Positions 32,620 to 43,125 are shown, numbered from the stretch's first letter. The stretch: 64,000 nt of DNA from Chaenocephalus aceratus (GCA_023974075.1 CM043788.1:13978188-14042187), one strand, 5' to 3'. Numbers and translations: made by a program. Notes: a model not told the origin generated them from the sequence alone.

Positions 32620-32733
32620 CCCAGATACCCTGACACACACACAATACACTCCCTGACTAAGATATCAACACACACACACATACACTTTCCCAGACACCCT
32701 GACACACACAATACACTCCCTGACCAAGATATC

Positions 32734-32782
<49 letters not shown>

Positions 32783-32800
32783 TTCCTCTTACCAAACACA
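32620..32800 (+). repeat. CA-rich compound repeat
   Basis: A unit of roughly 78 bp (CCCTGACACACACAATACAC, then CTCCCTGACYAAGATATCAAC) is duplicated and runs into a (CA)n tract at 32734-32776. Confidence 0.85.
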
Positions 32801-32851
32801 CACACATGTCCTTTTCAAGGTTCTTTTTGGGGCCAATATAATCTCAAGCAC

Positions 32852-32937
32852 CAATATATCTGTGTACAATGTTTGATACTAATATATCTGTGTACAATCT
32901 TTGATACTAATATATCTGTGTACAATGTTTGATTGTT
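32852..32937 (+). repeat. 28-bp tandem repeat (3 copies)
   Basis: AATATATCTGTGTACAATGT followed by TTGATACT occurs three times in succession with one mismatch. Confidence 0.85.
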
Positions 32938-32959
32938 TGAGAAAAAATAGTTTGTGTGA

Positions 32960-34435
32960 AACCTTCCCTGGGAAATTAAAGGAGTACAGTCCTGTGGAAG
33001 ATAAGCAGTGACTCTCCGCCCCAAAAATGTCCATATATACTGTTGTTTATTCATGCACGGTGCCCCCTGTTGCTGACTGGCTGGTCCCGATATCGGTATC
33101 GCACGGCAGTGGAGCGGGGAGCCCGGAGTGCTCTTTTACAGGGCACTCTGTATTTTCGTATTGTGTTTTTTTACCAATAAAATCAGATTATTGTTATAAC
33201 TTTTATGCCGGTGTTTTGAACTCCTTCTTTTATTAATCTGACCAGGCTCATCTAACGGACTGCGCGGAGCAGAGCTGGGCTTTAAGCCACCAGAACTGTG
33301 TTTGCTCCTACAATGTTTAGTATGCTTACTTATATAAAACAGTAGTATTAAACTTACCTTGTGTTTTCACTCTCACTTAAGTCCCTTTCCCTTTGCCATC
33401 AATCCAAAATCAGCTGAGCTGCAACATTATACAGACAGGTAATAATCAACAGAATCACAAGGACACAATATGGCTCTGCTAAAAACACTCACTCTTACAC
33501 GCACCAAAGTTATATTTATCTAATATTTAACTCACTCCACTCCCGCATACAATCCCGTTTAGAAGCCCCTCTTCTCTAATTCAACAACGTTGGACCAAAT
33601 AGACATTAAGAGAACGGAATTTACAATTAAAAGGCTGTTCAACGTGTGTTGCTAACTTGCTTCGGTATCCTAGCTTAATCTGTTATCTGTAAACGTTCCC
33701 TAAATCTACTAATTTAGGGATAATCCACTGACATCCTTTAATACACATGTTAATTTGAATCAGATGTACTGATAATATCCGCAATATAAATCTTTAAACG
33801 TATTCTTACCTTTAAAAGTCCGTCACGAACGGTCTATTATGCTGCAACTCTACAGCTCTGCTAGCCTTGGCGCTAACTTCCGGGGAGCGATTGAGAGGCT
33901 CCACGATCCGCCATTGCTGTAAAAAAGTGGTCCATTGGAGTGAACGGAGATGTCGTAACTCTTCTATTATATGGCTCTGGTTTGAACTAACGTAGCAACG
34001 GCAGGAACTGCTTCGATAGTCTTTTTGAGGAGCTTTTTGATTACAGATTTGAAAACATCGTTGCTTGCTTTAAAAGTAGCACAATTCATTATGTCAAACC
34101 TTGGAAAGTATCTATATATCCCTGACCTAATGCCAAAGTGACTGCCAACTGAATATGTGTCGCCGTTTGATGTCTATGTCTGGACCGCTGCGTAAAAAGG
34201 AGGGTTTCTGACCCATTACTTCTCTTCTTACTTCTATAAGAATAAAACACGGAGGACGGAGATCTCTTTTTCTCCCCCTCTTCTGACAGCCCAGCAGCTG
34301 ATCTCAGAGCACGCTCCCCTCTCCTGCAGGGGGGCGTGGTTAGCTGCAGCTCACAGAATCAGCCCCCTGCAAAAACAGCGCTTGAAAGAGCAAATGGAGC
34401 GAAATGAGGCATGGCTAAAATGCAGGATCTTTTTG
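32960..34435. mobile_element. Unclassified transposon-like sequence
   Basis: No protein frame is seen. Phrases such as GGTCCATTGGAGTGAACGG (33929) and GGCGCTAACTTCCGGGGAGC are typical of multicopy fish DNA-transposon derivatives. Ends and superfamily could not be fixed. Confidence 0.3.
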
Positions 34436-34937
34436 GTATTTTGAAAAAATATATATATTTATATACTTTATATAGGTCGATACATTAGCCCCTTTTTTAA
34501 AATAGTTTTTATAGGTGTTGCTATCTGTTTTGTGTAGCGTGGTTCTACAAGCAAGTCAATGCATTCATTGGGTGGTATCAGAGAGTTACACGGGTCTGTA
34601 AATGCAATGAAAACAATTGGCCACAGCAAATCATTTATATTAAACATGTAATTTTTACTTTTGAATACTTCAGTACAAAGGATGTATTGAATAATTTAAG
34701 TGATATATGTGTACACAGAGCTGCAGATCGGGTAGTCACAGGCAATGTGGCTGAGTTTTGTGCGCGTTCTGGAAAGTGAGAGTGAGAGTAAGCTACTACG
34801 GAGTCCCTTAAAGCAAAACAAATCTGCGGAGTCTAGAAATGTTTTTAAATCGCGATTTTTCGGTTCAGCCATTTCACAAACTGTAGGAAAGTAAAAATGC
34901 AAATTAATCGTTAAAACCGAAAAAATCGCCCAGCCCT
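34436..34937. mobile_element. hAT-like MITE, right end
   Basis: Ends AAAATCGCCCAGCCCTA at 34937, the inverse of the common TAGGGCTGGGCGATTTT terminus of fish hAT MITEs. The left end was not identified and the left limit is arbitrary. Confidence 0.4.
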
Positions 34938-35146
34938 AGATGAAATAATAGATTAACATATGTATGCGGCAGGAGGCCGGAATCACTGCCGGAGCTTACG
35001 GGTCATGCTGAGACTCCGACGGCCGAAATCAGTGCCGGTCTTATCTGAAAACGACCTGAGGGTCGCCTGCCTGGCTAGCAGGGCTTGACTACGCCGCCAC
35101 GAAGGTCGAACGTCCTGCCGAAGCAGGGATCTTGTTTTTTAACAGA

Positions 35147-35338
35147 GACCGAAGTCTACGGTGGCCCACAGTCCACGAGACCGAAGTCTACGGGGACCCG
35201 CAGTCCACAAGACCGAAGTCTACGGGGACCCGCAGTCCACAAGACCGAAGTCTACGGGGACCCGCGGTCCACAAGACCGAAGTCTACGGGGACACACGGT
35301 CCACACGACCGAAGTCTACGGGGACACACGGTCCACAC
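35147..35338 (+). repeat. 32-bp tandem repeat (6 copies)
   Basis: The unit GACCGAAGTCTACGGGGACC plus CGCAGTCCACAA starts at 35147, 35179, 35211, 35243, 35275 and 35307. Period 32 rotates the frame, so the overlapping ORFs here are artefacts. It lies in the 3' non-coding part of the Ngaro-like element. Confidence 0.93.
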
Positions 35339-35582
35339 CTGACGTCGCAGGGTATACATTTTACACAGACACATTTGAGCACGGGCCTGGGATTAGATAC
35401 CTGCGTGCAGGAGAATGTAGCCCGTGACATGTAGATGCAGCGTGAGACGAGACATTATTCCCTGTGGGCGGGGGCCCGCGGACTAGGACAGGAATGCAGT
35501 TTGAAATCCGATACCATAATGAGACATGTATACGTGTAAACATGTTATGAACCACCACCAGTTATATGCATAGATACCATAG

Positions 35583-35756
35583 TTAGGGTGTGAGAGATCT
35601 TTGGGAAGCCAGTACGGCGCTGATATCCGGGCGAATGTAGGTTGTGAAGGCGGAGGAGGACCACCGTCCTAGTTGTAGGGATGAGGTAGAGAGACCTTGA
35701 TTAGCAGCAGAGGTGGCTGCACCTATCCTGAAGGAATGTCCCGAGTATGATATAGG
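35583..35756 (-). pseudogene. Tyrosine recombinase C-terminus (Ngaro/DIRS type)
   Basis: Reads SYSGHSFRIGAATSAANQG, then LGRWSSSAFTTYIRPD. HSFRIGAATSAA carries the second catalytic Arg box and the Tyr of TYIRPD is the expected nucleophile. The frame is cut by the LINE at 35757. Its upstream codons resume beyond the LINE at 45029-45080 (FYLKQVLIKSGL), so the LINE landed inside the recombinase ORF. Confidence 0.85.
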
Positions 35757-36000
35757 CAAGGCAAGGCAAGGCAAGTTTATTTATAGAGCACTTTTCAACG
35801 CAAGGCAATTCAAAGTGCTTTACAAAAAAAAAAAAATGAAAGACATTAAGCATTAAAAAAGAAAAGCTAATCAAATAAACATTAAGGACAAATACATGGA
35901 TACAAGTTACAGTGCAGTCTAAAATATAAATAGTTCAATTAAACATTACAAGAAAAAGTACATGGATAAAAGTTACAGTGCAGTTTAAGATATGAATAGT

Positions 36001-36270
36001 TCAATTAAAAGCAGCGACAAAAAGAAAAGTCTTCAGCCTGGATTTAAAAGTAGTAAGAGTTGCAGCGGACCTGCAGGTTTCTGGGAGTTTGTTCCAGATA
36101 TTTGGAGCATAATAACTGAACGCTGCTTTACCATGTTTAGTTCTGACTCTGGGGACAGAAAGCTGACCAGTCCCTGAAGACCTGAGAGATCTGGATGGTT
36201 CATAGTTTAGCAGGAGGTCAGTAATGTATTTTGGGCCTAAACCATTCAGTGCTTTATAAACCAGCAGCAA
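36001..36270 (-). pseudogene. LINE ORF2 C-terminal end
   Basis: Reads LVYKALNGLGPKYITDLLLN, then GKAAFSYYAPNIWNKLPETC and a final KSRLKTFLFVAAFN, the usual C-terminus of L2/CR1 ORF2. It is separated from the rest of ORF2 by the LTR element at 36307-40432. Confidence 0.85.
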
Positions 36271-36306
36271 TATTTTTGAAATCTATTCTTTGACACATAG
36301 GAAGCC

Positions 36307-36700
36307 TGTCACAATTCACATGTTATGTCACGCTTGTAGTTTTGTCTGTGTTGGTGTTTTTCTTGTCTTTGGGTTTCCTGTCTTATTGTGTTAAGTGTTC
36401 ACCCCCATTTCCTGCCTGTCTGCTTTCTGTCTGTTTCCCTCCCTGATTACCCGATTGTGTTCACCTGTTGTCCTTGTGTTTCTCCTCCCCTGCCCGGCTG
36501 TTTCTCGTTGTCTTGATTACCCCTTCTTGTATTTAGTCTTGTCTCTGTCTGTGTTCAGTGTTGGGTCATTGTTTGTTGGTGACGGAGATCACCGGAGAGT
36601 GTTCTGTTCTGTATTTGTCATTTATCCTTTATCCTTGGAATAAAGGGTTTCTCAAAAGTTATCTGCATTTGGGTCCTGCTTCCTTCACTCACCCGTGACA
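36307..36700 (+). repeat. Left LTR
   Basis: 394 bp, TGTCACAATTCACATG to TCACCCGTGACA. It contains GGAATAAAGGGTTTCTC (polyadenylation-type AATAAA) near 36640. It differs from the right LTR at its fourth base (C versus T); no other difference was noticed. Confidence 0.95.
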
Positions 36701-36702
36701 GA

Positions 36703-37746
36703 ATGACCCAACCAGAAATGGACCCAGCAGATGACCCTTTTGAGGTGGAGCTGCAACAGTTTTCTTTTCCTTTGGAATGTTGCCACGATTGGTGGAAGGA
36801 AGCGTCCAGTGTTCGGCTGAAGGAGGCCGCCCTGGTAGAGGCGCACCGGTTGGCGATGGAGAAGCCCGACTTGGTGGAATTCTTACCTGACTGGATGTTG
36901 GACTTCCTCTGGAGGTGTGAGTTCCAGCCTGCGGACTACAGACGTCTCGGAGTGTTCCGTCTGGAGTCAACCTCTGCTTCTTCCCCAGTTCCTGCTCCTA
37001 TTCATGAGTCTTATGCTGGAACTCGTCAGGCTTATGGAGGCCCACGGAGCATTCAGGCGGCTGCTAAGAGGAGTCGTCGCAAGGCCAGACAAGGAGCCCG
37101 GGCCCCAGCAGCCATGGTCCCAGTACAGGCGCCAGCGGCCATGGTTCCAGCCTCAGTCCTGACCCCAGCAGCCACGGTTCCGGCCCCAGCAGCCACGGTT
37201 CCGGCCCCAGCAGCCACGGTTCCGGCCCCAACAGCCACGGTTTCGGCCCCAGCAGCCATGGTTCCTGCCCCAGTGCAGGCTCCCGCAGCCATGTTTCCGG
37301 CTCCGAGTCCGCCCCACACAGTCATGATCCGGGCTCCAGAGCTGGATCATACAGCCATGTTTCCGGCTCCAGGGCCGGCCCCAGCGGCTATGGTCCCGGC
37401 TCCGGGAGCGCCCTATACGGCCGTGTTTCCGGTGTCGAAGCTGGAGCTTATAGACAGGATTCTGGCTTCAGCAGCCATGTTTCTGGCTGCTATTCCGGTC
37501 CCTGCAGCCAGGGTTTCGGCCCAGTTCTGGTCCCAGCAGCCATGGTCCCGACCCCAGCTGCCTTGGTTCCAGACCCGGATCTGGTCCCGGCTGCCACGGT
37601 CCCATCTCGAGTCCCCTCTCTGTTTCCATCTCAAGTTCCCTCTCCAGTTCCCCCTCGAGTCCCCTCTCGAGTTCCCTCCTTTAGGCCCTCCTCTAGTCCC
37701 TCCTCGAGTCCCCTCTCTAGTTCCCCTCTCGAGTTCCCTTCTTTAG
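36703..37746 (+). CDS. Gag-position ORF of the LTR element, N-terminal part
   Basis: The ATG lies two bases after the LTR. The first 90 residues are globular: MDPADDPFEVELQQFSFPLE, then a Trp/Cys-containing helical stretch (CCHDWWKEASS, LPDWMLDFLWRCEFQPADYR). I do not recognise them. Next come a basic patch (KRSRRKARQGARAP) and Ala/Pro repeats of the type APAATVP/APAAMVP. Near 37520 the repeat moves to another frame, which continues as the next ORF. One C fewer than the repeat consensus would explain this, so both are probably one original frame of roughly 900 residues. Function unknown; position suggests a Gag-like structural protein. Confidence 0.6.
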   Translation: MTQPEMDPADDPFEVELQQFSFPLECCHDWWKEASSVRLKEAALVEAHRLAMEKPDLVEFLPDWMLDFLWRCEFQPADYRRLGVFRLESTSASSPVPAPIHESYAGTRQAYGGPRSIQAAAKRSRRKARQGARAPAAMVPVQAPAAMVPASVLTPAATVPAPAATVPAPAATVPAPTATVSAPAAMVPAPVQAPAAMFPAPSPPHTVMIRAPELDHTAMFPAPGPAPAAMVPAPGAPYTAVFPVSKLELIDRILASAAMFLAAIPVPAARVSAQFWSQQPWSRPQLPWFQTRIWSRLPRSHLESPLCFHLKFPLQFPLESPLEFPPLGPPLVPPRVPSLVPLSSSLL

Positions 37747-39401
37747 TTACTCCTCTAGTCCCTCCTCTAGTTTCTCCTCTAGTCCCCTCTGTAGTCCCTT
37801 CTCGAGTCCCCTCTCTGTTTCCATCTCCAGTTCCCTCTCGAGTTCCCTCTTTTAGTCCCTCCTCTAGTCCCTCCTCGAGTCCCCTCTCTAGTTTCCCTCT
37901 CGAGTTCCCTTCTCTAGTTACTCATCTAGTCCCTCCTCTAGTCTCTCCTCTAGTCCCCTCTTTAGTCTCTGTTCGAGTCCCCTCTCTGTTTCCATCTCAA
38001 GTTCCCTCTCCAGTTCCCCCTCGAGTCCCCTCTGTAGTCCCTTCTCAACTTCCCTCTCTGTTTCCATCCCAAGTTCCCTCTCCAGTTCCCCCTCGAGTCC
38101 CCTCTCGAGTTCCCTCCTTTAGTCCCTCCTTTAGGCCCTCTAGTCCCTCCTCGGGTCCCCTCTCTAGTTCCCCTCTCGAGTTCCCTTCCCTAGTTACTCC
38201 TCTAGTCCCCTCTGTAGTCCCTTCTCGAGTTCCCTCTCTGTTTCCATCTCGAGTCCCCTCTCCAGTTCCCCCTCGAGTCCCCTCTCGAGTTCCCCCTCGA
38301 GTCCCCTCTCGAGTCCCCTCTCGAGTTCCCTCCTCTGGTCCCTCCTCTGGTCCCTCCTCGAGTCCCCTCTTTAGTTCCCCTCTCAAATCCCCTCTCGTGT
38401 TCCCTTCTCTAGTCCCCTCTGGAGTCCCCTCTCCAGTCTCCTCTCGAGTCCCCTCTCAAGTCTCCGCTCGAGTTCCCTCTCCATTCCCTATTCAAGCCCC
38501 TACGCAAGTGTCGTTGGAGGTCCCGCCGTCTACTCCCCTGCCGGGGGTCCTGCCAGCTCTGTGTCCTGTGCCGTTGGAGGTCCCGCCGTCTACTCCCCTG
38601 CCGGGGGTCCTGCCAACCCTGTGTCCTGTCCCGTTGGAGGTCCCGCCGTCTACTCCCCTGCCGGGGGTCCTGCCAGCTCTGTGTCCTGTGCCGTTGGAGG
38701 TCCCGCCGTCTACTCCCCTGCCGGGGGTCCTGCCAACCCTGTGTCCTGTGCCGTTGGAGGTCCCGCCGTCTACTCCCCTGCCGGGGGTCCTGCCAGCTCT
38801 GTGTCCTGTGCCGTTGGAGGTCCCGCCGTCTACTCCCCTGCCGGGGGTCCTGCCAACCCTGTGTCCTGTGCCGTTGGAGGTCCCGCAGAATACTCCCCTG
38901 CCGGGGGTCCTGCCAACCCTGTGTCCTGTGTCGTTGGAGGTCCCGCCGTCTACTCCCCTGCCGGGGGTCCTGCCAACCCTGTGTCCTGTGCCGTTGGAGG
39001 TCCCGCAGAATACTCCCCTGCCGGGGGTCCTGCCAACCCTGTGTCCTGTGTCGTTGGAGGTCCCGCCGTCTACTCCCCTGCCGGGGGTCCTGCCAACCCT
39101 ATATCCCGTGCCGTTGGAGGTTCTACCGGGGGCCCTGCCAGCCCCATGTCCATCACCGGTCTCGCCGGGGTTCCTGCCAACTCCTGGTCCTTTTCCGTGG
39201 GGGATCCTGCCGAAGCCTGTCCGACCGGCTCCGGTTTCTGTCCGGCCGACACCGGGTCCTGCCCGATCTCCGGAACTGGCCCATCAGCGCTTTCCTGCCC
39301 GGCCTCCTGATCCGGTCTGGTCGACACCGGCTCGAGCCCGGCCCCCTGAGAGCCGCGGTCTTCGCCCTCGAGCCCGGCCCCCTGAGAGCCCGGCCCCCTG
39401 A
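37542..39401 (+). CDS. Proline-rich continuation ORF of the LTR element
   Basis: About 620 codons made of three repeat types in succession: short VPSRVPSLFPSQVPS-like Ser/Pro/Val units (about 37600-38500), a 20-residue unit LEVPPSTPLPGVLPALCPVP (38505-39117), and an Arg/Pro tail RARPPES. No enzymatic or zinc-knuckle motif is present. It overlaps the previous ORF out of frame by 205 bases of low complexity. The frame ends at a TGA built into the next minisatellite. Likely an intrinsically disordered protein. Confidence 0.55.
   Translation: MVPTPAALVPDPDLVPAATVPSRVPSLFPSQVPSPVPPRVPSRVPSFRPSSSPSSSPLSSSPLEFPSLVTPLVPPLVSPLVPSVVPSRVPSLFPSPVPSRVPSFSPSSSPSSSPLSSFPLEFPSLVTHLVPPLVSPLVPSLVSVRVPSLFPSQVPSPVPPRVPSVVPSQLPSLFPSQVPSPVPPRVPSRVPSFSPSFRPSSPSSGPLSSSPLEFPSLVTPLVPSVVPSRVPSLFPSRVPSPVPPRVPSRVPPRVPSRVPSRVPSSGPSSGPSSSPLFSSPLKSPLVFPSLVPSGVPSPVSSRVPSQVSARVPSPFPIQAPTQVSLEVPPSTPLPGVLPALCPVPLEVPPSTPLPGVLPTLCPVPLEVPPSTPLPGVLPALCPVPLEVPPSTPLPGVLPTLCPVPLEVPPSTPLPGVLPALCPVPLEVPPSTPLPGVLPTLCPVPLEVPQNTPLPGVLPTLCPVSLEVPPSTPLPGVLPTLCPVPLEVPQNTPLPGVLPTLCPVSLEVPPSTPLPGVLPTLYPVPLEVLPGALPAPCPSPVSPGFLPTPGPFPWGILPKPVRPAPVSVRPTPGPARSPELAHQRFPARPPDPVWSTPARARPPESRGLRPRARPPESPAP
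38505..39117 (+). repeat. 60-bp minisatellite (about 10 copies)
   Basis: Units centred on GGAGGTCCCGCCGTCTACTC and CCCTGCCGGGGGTCCTGCCA repeat in exact 60-base register, with two alternating variants (AGCTCTGTG or AACCCTGTG; CCGTCTA or CAGAATA). Two forward frames remain open throughout. Confidence 0.95.
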
Positions 39402-39690
39402 GAGCCCGGCCCCCTGAGAGCCGCGGTCTTCGCCCTCGAGCCCGGCCCCCTGAGAGCCCGGCCCCCTGAGAGCCGCGGTCTTCGCCCTCGAGCCCGGCCC
39501 CCTGAGAGCCCGGCCCCCTGAGAGCCGCGGTCTTCGCCCTCGAGCCCGGCCCCCTGAGAGCCCGGCCCCCTGAGAGCCGCGGTCTTCGCCCTCGAGCCCG
39601 GCCCCCTGAGAGCCGCGGTCTTCGCCCTCGTGCCCGGCCCCCTGAGAGCTGCGGTCTTCGCCCTCGGGCCCGACCCCCTGACTCTTCCTG
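39320..39690 (+). repeat. GC-rich minisatellite with embedded stop codons
   Basis: Units built from CCTCGAGCCCGGCCCCCTGA, GAGCCCGGCCCCCTGAGAGC and CGCGGTCTTCGC recur about seven times in higher-order combinations. CCCTGA places TGA in the ORF frame, so expansion of this unit terminates the reading frame. Confidence 0.9.
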
Positions 39691-39751
39691 CCGTTGCCTT
39701 CGCCCTCGGACCCGGGTCCCTGACTCTTCCTACCGCTGCCTTCGGTCCTCC

Positions 39752-40003
39752 ATGGTCCCCACCTTGGACTCTGTTTTGACCCCGGGCCGTCCGCCCGAGA
39801 CCCTTTCCTGGTTCTCTGCCTTGTCCCCGGGCAGTCCGCCCGAATCCCCCTTTTTGGACTGTCCCTTGCCCCTCGGGCCGTCCGCCCGTGACCCCTTCCT
39901 GGTCCTCCGCTGTGTTCCTGGGCTGTCAGCCCAAGACCCGTCCTCCGGACCCCCTCCGCCCACCCTGCTTGGGGTTTTGGACTTTTTTTTTTTTTTTTTT
40001 TAG
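39752..40003 (+). CDS. Small 3' ORF of the LTR element
   Basis: 83 codons, MVPTLDSVLTPGRPPETLSW onward, Pro/Ser/Leu-rich with repeated PGxPPExxF-like phrases, ending in poly-Phe encoded by a T-run. It looks like the tail of the same proline-rich frame after the stop-bearing minisatellite rather than an independent gene. Confidence 0.35.
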   Translation: MVPTLDSVLTPGRPPETLSWFSALSPGSPPESPFLDCPLPLGPSARDPFLVLRCVPGLSAQDPSSGPPPPTLLGVLDFFFFFF

Positions 40004-40038
40004 GGACGTCTGGAATCCATCCCTTGAGGGGGGGGTTC

Positions 40039-40432
40039 TGTTACAATTCACATGTTATGTCACGCTTGTAGTTTTGTCTGTGTTGGTGTTTTTCTTGTCT
40101 TTGGGTTTCCTGTCTTATTGTGTTAAGTGTTCACCCCCATTTCCTGCCTGTCTGCTTTCTGTCTGTTTCCCTCCCTGATTACCCGATTGTGTTCACCTGT
40201 TGTCCTTGTGTTTCTCCTCCCCTGCCCGGCTGTTTCTCGTTGTCTTGATTACCCCTTCTTGTATTTAGTCTTGTCTCTGTCTGTGTTCAGTGTTGGGTCA
40301 TTGTTTGTTGGTGACGGAGATCACCGGAGAGTGTTCTGTTCTGTATTTGTCATTTATCCTTTATCCTTGGAATAAAGGGTTTCTCAAAAGTTATCTGCAT
40401 TTGGGTCCTGCTTCCTTCACTCACCCGTGACA
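40039..40432 (+). repeat. Right LTR
   Basis: 394 bp beginning TGTTACAATTCACATG and ending CCCGTGACA; preceded by the G-rich tract TGAGGGGGGGGTTC. Nearly identical to the left LTR. Confidence 0.95.
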
Positions 40433-40437
40433 AAGCC

Positions 40438-43125
40438 AGTGTAAAGACTTCAGAACAGGAGTGATGTGATCCATTTTCTTAGTGTTAGTGAGGACTCGAG
40501 CAGCGGCGTTCTGAATCAGCTGCAGCTTTCTAATAGATTTTTTAGTGAGACCTGTGAAGACACCATTGCAGTAGTCGAGTCTACTGAAGATAAAGGCATG
40601 GACAAGTTTTTCCAAATCCTGCTGTGACATTAGTCTTTTAATCCTAGATATGTTCTTTAGCTGATAATAGGCTGATTTAGTAACTGTTTTAATGTGACTG
40701 TTGAAACTCAGGTCAGAGTCCATGACTACACCTAGATTTCTGGCTTTATCTGTTGGTTTGAACATTGCAGACTGAAGCTCAGCGCTAACTTTTAAACGTT
40801 CTGCCTTGGCCCCAAAAACCATTACCTCAGTTTTATCTTTGTTTAATTGGAGAAAGTTCTGACACATCCAGTCATTGATTTGTTCAATGCACTTACTCAG
40901 TGTTTGAATTGGAGCATAGTCTCCTGGTGAAATTGTTACGTAAATGTGTGTCATCTGCATAGCTATGGTAACTTATGTTGTTGTTCTTCATTATCTGAGC
41001 CAGTGGTAGCATGTAGATGTTAAAGAGAAGAGGCCCCAAGATGGAGCCTTGAGGAACCCCACATGTCATATTTGTCAACTCAGATGTGTATTTACCTATA
41101 GAAACAAAGTTGTTTCTATCCTTTAAGTAGGAGTTAAACCAATTTAGAACTGTTTCCGAAAGTCCCACCCAGTTTTCCAGTCGGTCCAGTAATATGCTGT
41201 GGTCAACAGTGTCAAACGCAGCACTGAGATCTAATAATACTAACACTGAAGTTCTGCCACTGTCTGTGTTTAAGTGGATGTCGTTAAAGACCTTTACAAG
41301 AGCAGTCTCAGTGCTGTGGTTTGGACGAAAGCCTGACTGGAACACATCGAAACAACTATTTAAATGCAAGAAATTACTCAACTGTTGAAAAACAACTTTT
41401 TCAATGATTTTACCTAGAAATGGCAGGTTTGATATGGGCCTGTAATTGTTCATTACTGAAGCATCTAGATTATTCTTTTTTAAGAGCGGTTTAATGACTG
41501 CAGTTTTCAGGGCCTGTGGAAAAATACCTGAGTGAAGAGATTTGTTTACTATATGAAGTAGTTCTGAGGCCATGCAAGGCAAAACATCTTTGATAAATCC
41601 TGTTGGAATAATATCAAGGCAGCAGGAGGAGGATTTCAGAAGTTGAATAATGTCCTCTAGGTTTTTATCATTAATCTGATGGAATTGTGTCATGATGTCT
41701 GAATTGATGTTAAGTGGACACAGAGACAACACATTTGCTGTTCCTGATGCAGAGGCACTGACTGCTTGTCTGATTTTCAGAATTTTGTCAGTGAAAAAGG
41801 AGGCAAAATCATTGCACGCCCTGGTGGATAGAAATTCAGAGGCTACTGACACTGGGGGGTTTGTTAGTCTGTCGACGGTAGCAAACAAGGCAAGTGCGTT
41901 GTTTTTGTTTTTGGTAATGATGTCAGAGAAGAATGATTGTCGTGCGTTTTTTCAATTCCAAATTATAAAGGCCAAGTCTCTCTTTATAAATTTCAAAGTG
42001 AACCTGGAGATTTGTTTTTCGCCACCTGCGTTCAGCTTTTGGACATTCTCTTTTTTCTGTTTTAACGGTCATGGCCTTTCTCCATGGAGATATTTTCTTC
42101 CCAGTCACTTCCTTTACCTTAATTGGAGCAATGGCATCTATAACATTTTTAATTTTTGAATTAAAATGATCTACTAGCTCATTTACTGAGGTGTTAGCAG
42201 GGGCAAGTGTGGAAGAAAAATTCTGAGTAAACATTTCCCTAGTATTTTCAGTTAAACATCGCTTTGTGGTTACCTCTTTTTGAACACTTGTGTGAACAGA
42301 AATAGAGCTCTCAAAGAAAACACAGGAATGGTCAGACAGTGCAACATCAGTCACCACAACCTTAGAGATATTCAGACCCTTTGAGATAATTAAGTCCAGA
42401 GTGTGCCCCTTATTGTGCGTGGGCTCCGTCACATGCTGAGTCAGTCCATAGCTATCAAGAACACAAAACAGTTATTTAGCCCCTCTGTCCTGGGGGTTGT
42501 CAACATGGATGTTAAAATCACCAACAATGACTAGATGGTTAAAGTCAATACACACTATAGACAGCAGTTCAGTAAGGTCATCAAAAAAGCTTGCACAGTA
42601 TTTGGGTGGCCTATAGATATTTAGGAACAGAGCTCGAGAGGAGCATTTCAGCTGAAGGGCCACATATTCAAAAGAATCAAAGTTTCCATACGATGTCTTC
42701 CTGCATTGAAGGGAATCATTGAACAGAATAGCAACTCCACCCCCTTTCTTATGCATTCTTTCCTGACTCATAAAACTAAAGTTGGGAGGGGTTGATTCGA
42801 TAAGAACAGCTGCACTGTTATTTTGTTCAATCCAAGTTTCTGTTAAAAACATAAAATCAAGATTGTGCTCAGTGATAAAATCATTGATTAAAAATGTTTT
42901 TCCTGCCAAAGACCTGACATTTAATAAAGCTAGTTTAAGTTTGGTAAACACACTATCAGTCATGTTTTTTGTAACAAGCTGTGGCTGACATGGAATCACT
43001 GCTAAATTAGATAAACTCACACAAACGTTTGAGTGCTTCCTATATCTAAGATGATTCACCGCTCTTAATCTATTACCTATCAACACAGATATCGGCAAAG
43101 CTACTGGCAGGCAGGGCCCGGGCAT
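40438..43125 (-). pseudogene. LINE ORF2: endonuclease and reverse transcriptase
   Basis: The minus-strand frame contains the APE endonuclease (NVRSLAG, FLTETWIEQN, VGDFNIHVD, LSDHSCVFFE). RT follows: NYRPISNLPFLGKIIEKVVF, FQSGFRPNHSTETAL, VLLDLSAAFDTVDHSILL, GVPQGSILGPLLFNIYM, the catalytic YADD box, then LQLNKDKTEVMVFG and FSRLDYCNGV. Breaks: an in-frame TAA near 42473-42478 after DNPQDRGAK, a one-base surplus in an A run near 41955, and a one-base loss just after YADDT near 40950. Otherwise typical of L2/CR1 ORF2 and antisense to the flanking LTR element. Confidence 0.85.

Larger units (their letters stand above)
36307..40432 (+). mobile_element. Young LTR retrotransposon without recognisable pol; proline-rich interior
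   Basis: Two direct 394-bp LTRs (36307-36700 and 40039-40432) begin TGT and end ACA, and the element is flanked by the 5-bp duplication AAGCC (36302-36306 and 40433-40437). A G-rich tract just before the right LTR suits a polypurine tract. A tRNA primer site right after the left LTR was not recognised. The 3.3-kb interior encodes a proline-rich, repeat-built reading frame and shows no protease, RT, RNase H or integrase motifs in any frame. It is presumably mobilised by an autonomous partner. Confidence 0.88.

Noticed and set aside
33027..33236. Short plus-strand frame beside TTTTTTTACCAATAAAATC
   Set aside because: No domain, no splice context; likely transposon-derived.
35085..35434. Three overlapping plus-strand ORFs with KTEVYGDPRST-like repeats
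   Set aside because: A 32-bp tandem repeat cycles through all frames; no start, splice or family support.
38045..38386. Minus-strand Glu/Gly/Arg-rich frame
   Set aside because: Mirror of the plus-strand proline-rich repeats.
38561..39310. 249-codon Gly/Pro/Ala frame
   Set aside because: Second open frame of the 60-bp minisatellite; not counted as a separate gene, though the dual openness is reported.
36307..40432. Endogenous retrovirus
   Set aside because: No env, pol or canonical primer site; an LTR retrotransposon derivative is the simpler reading.
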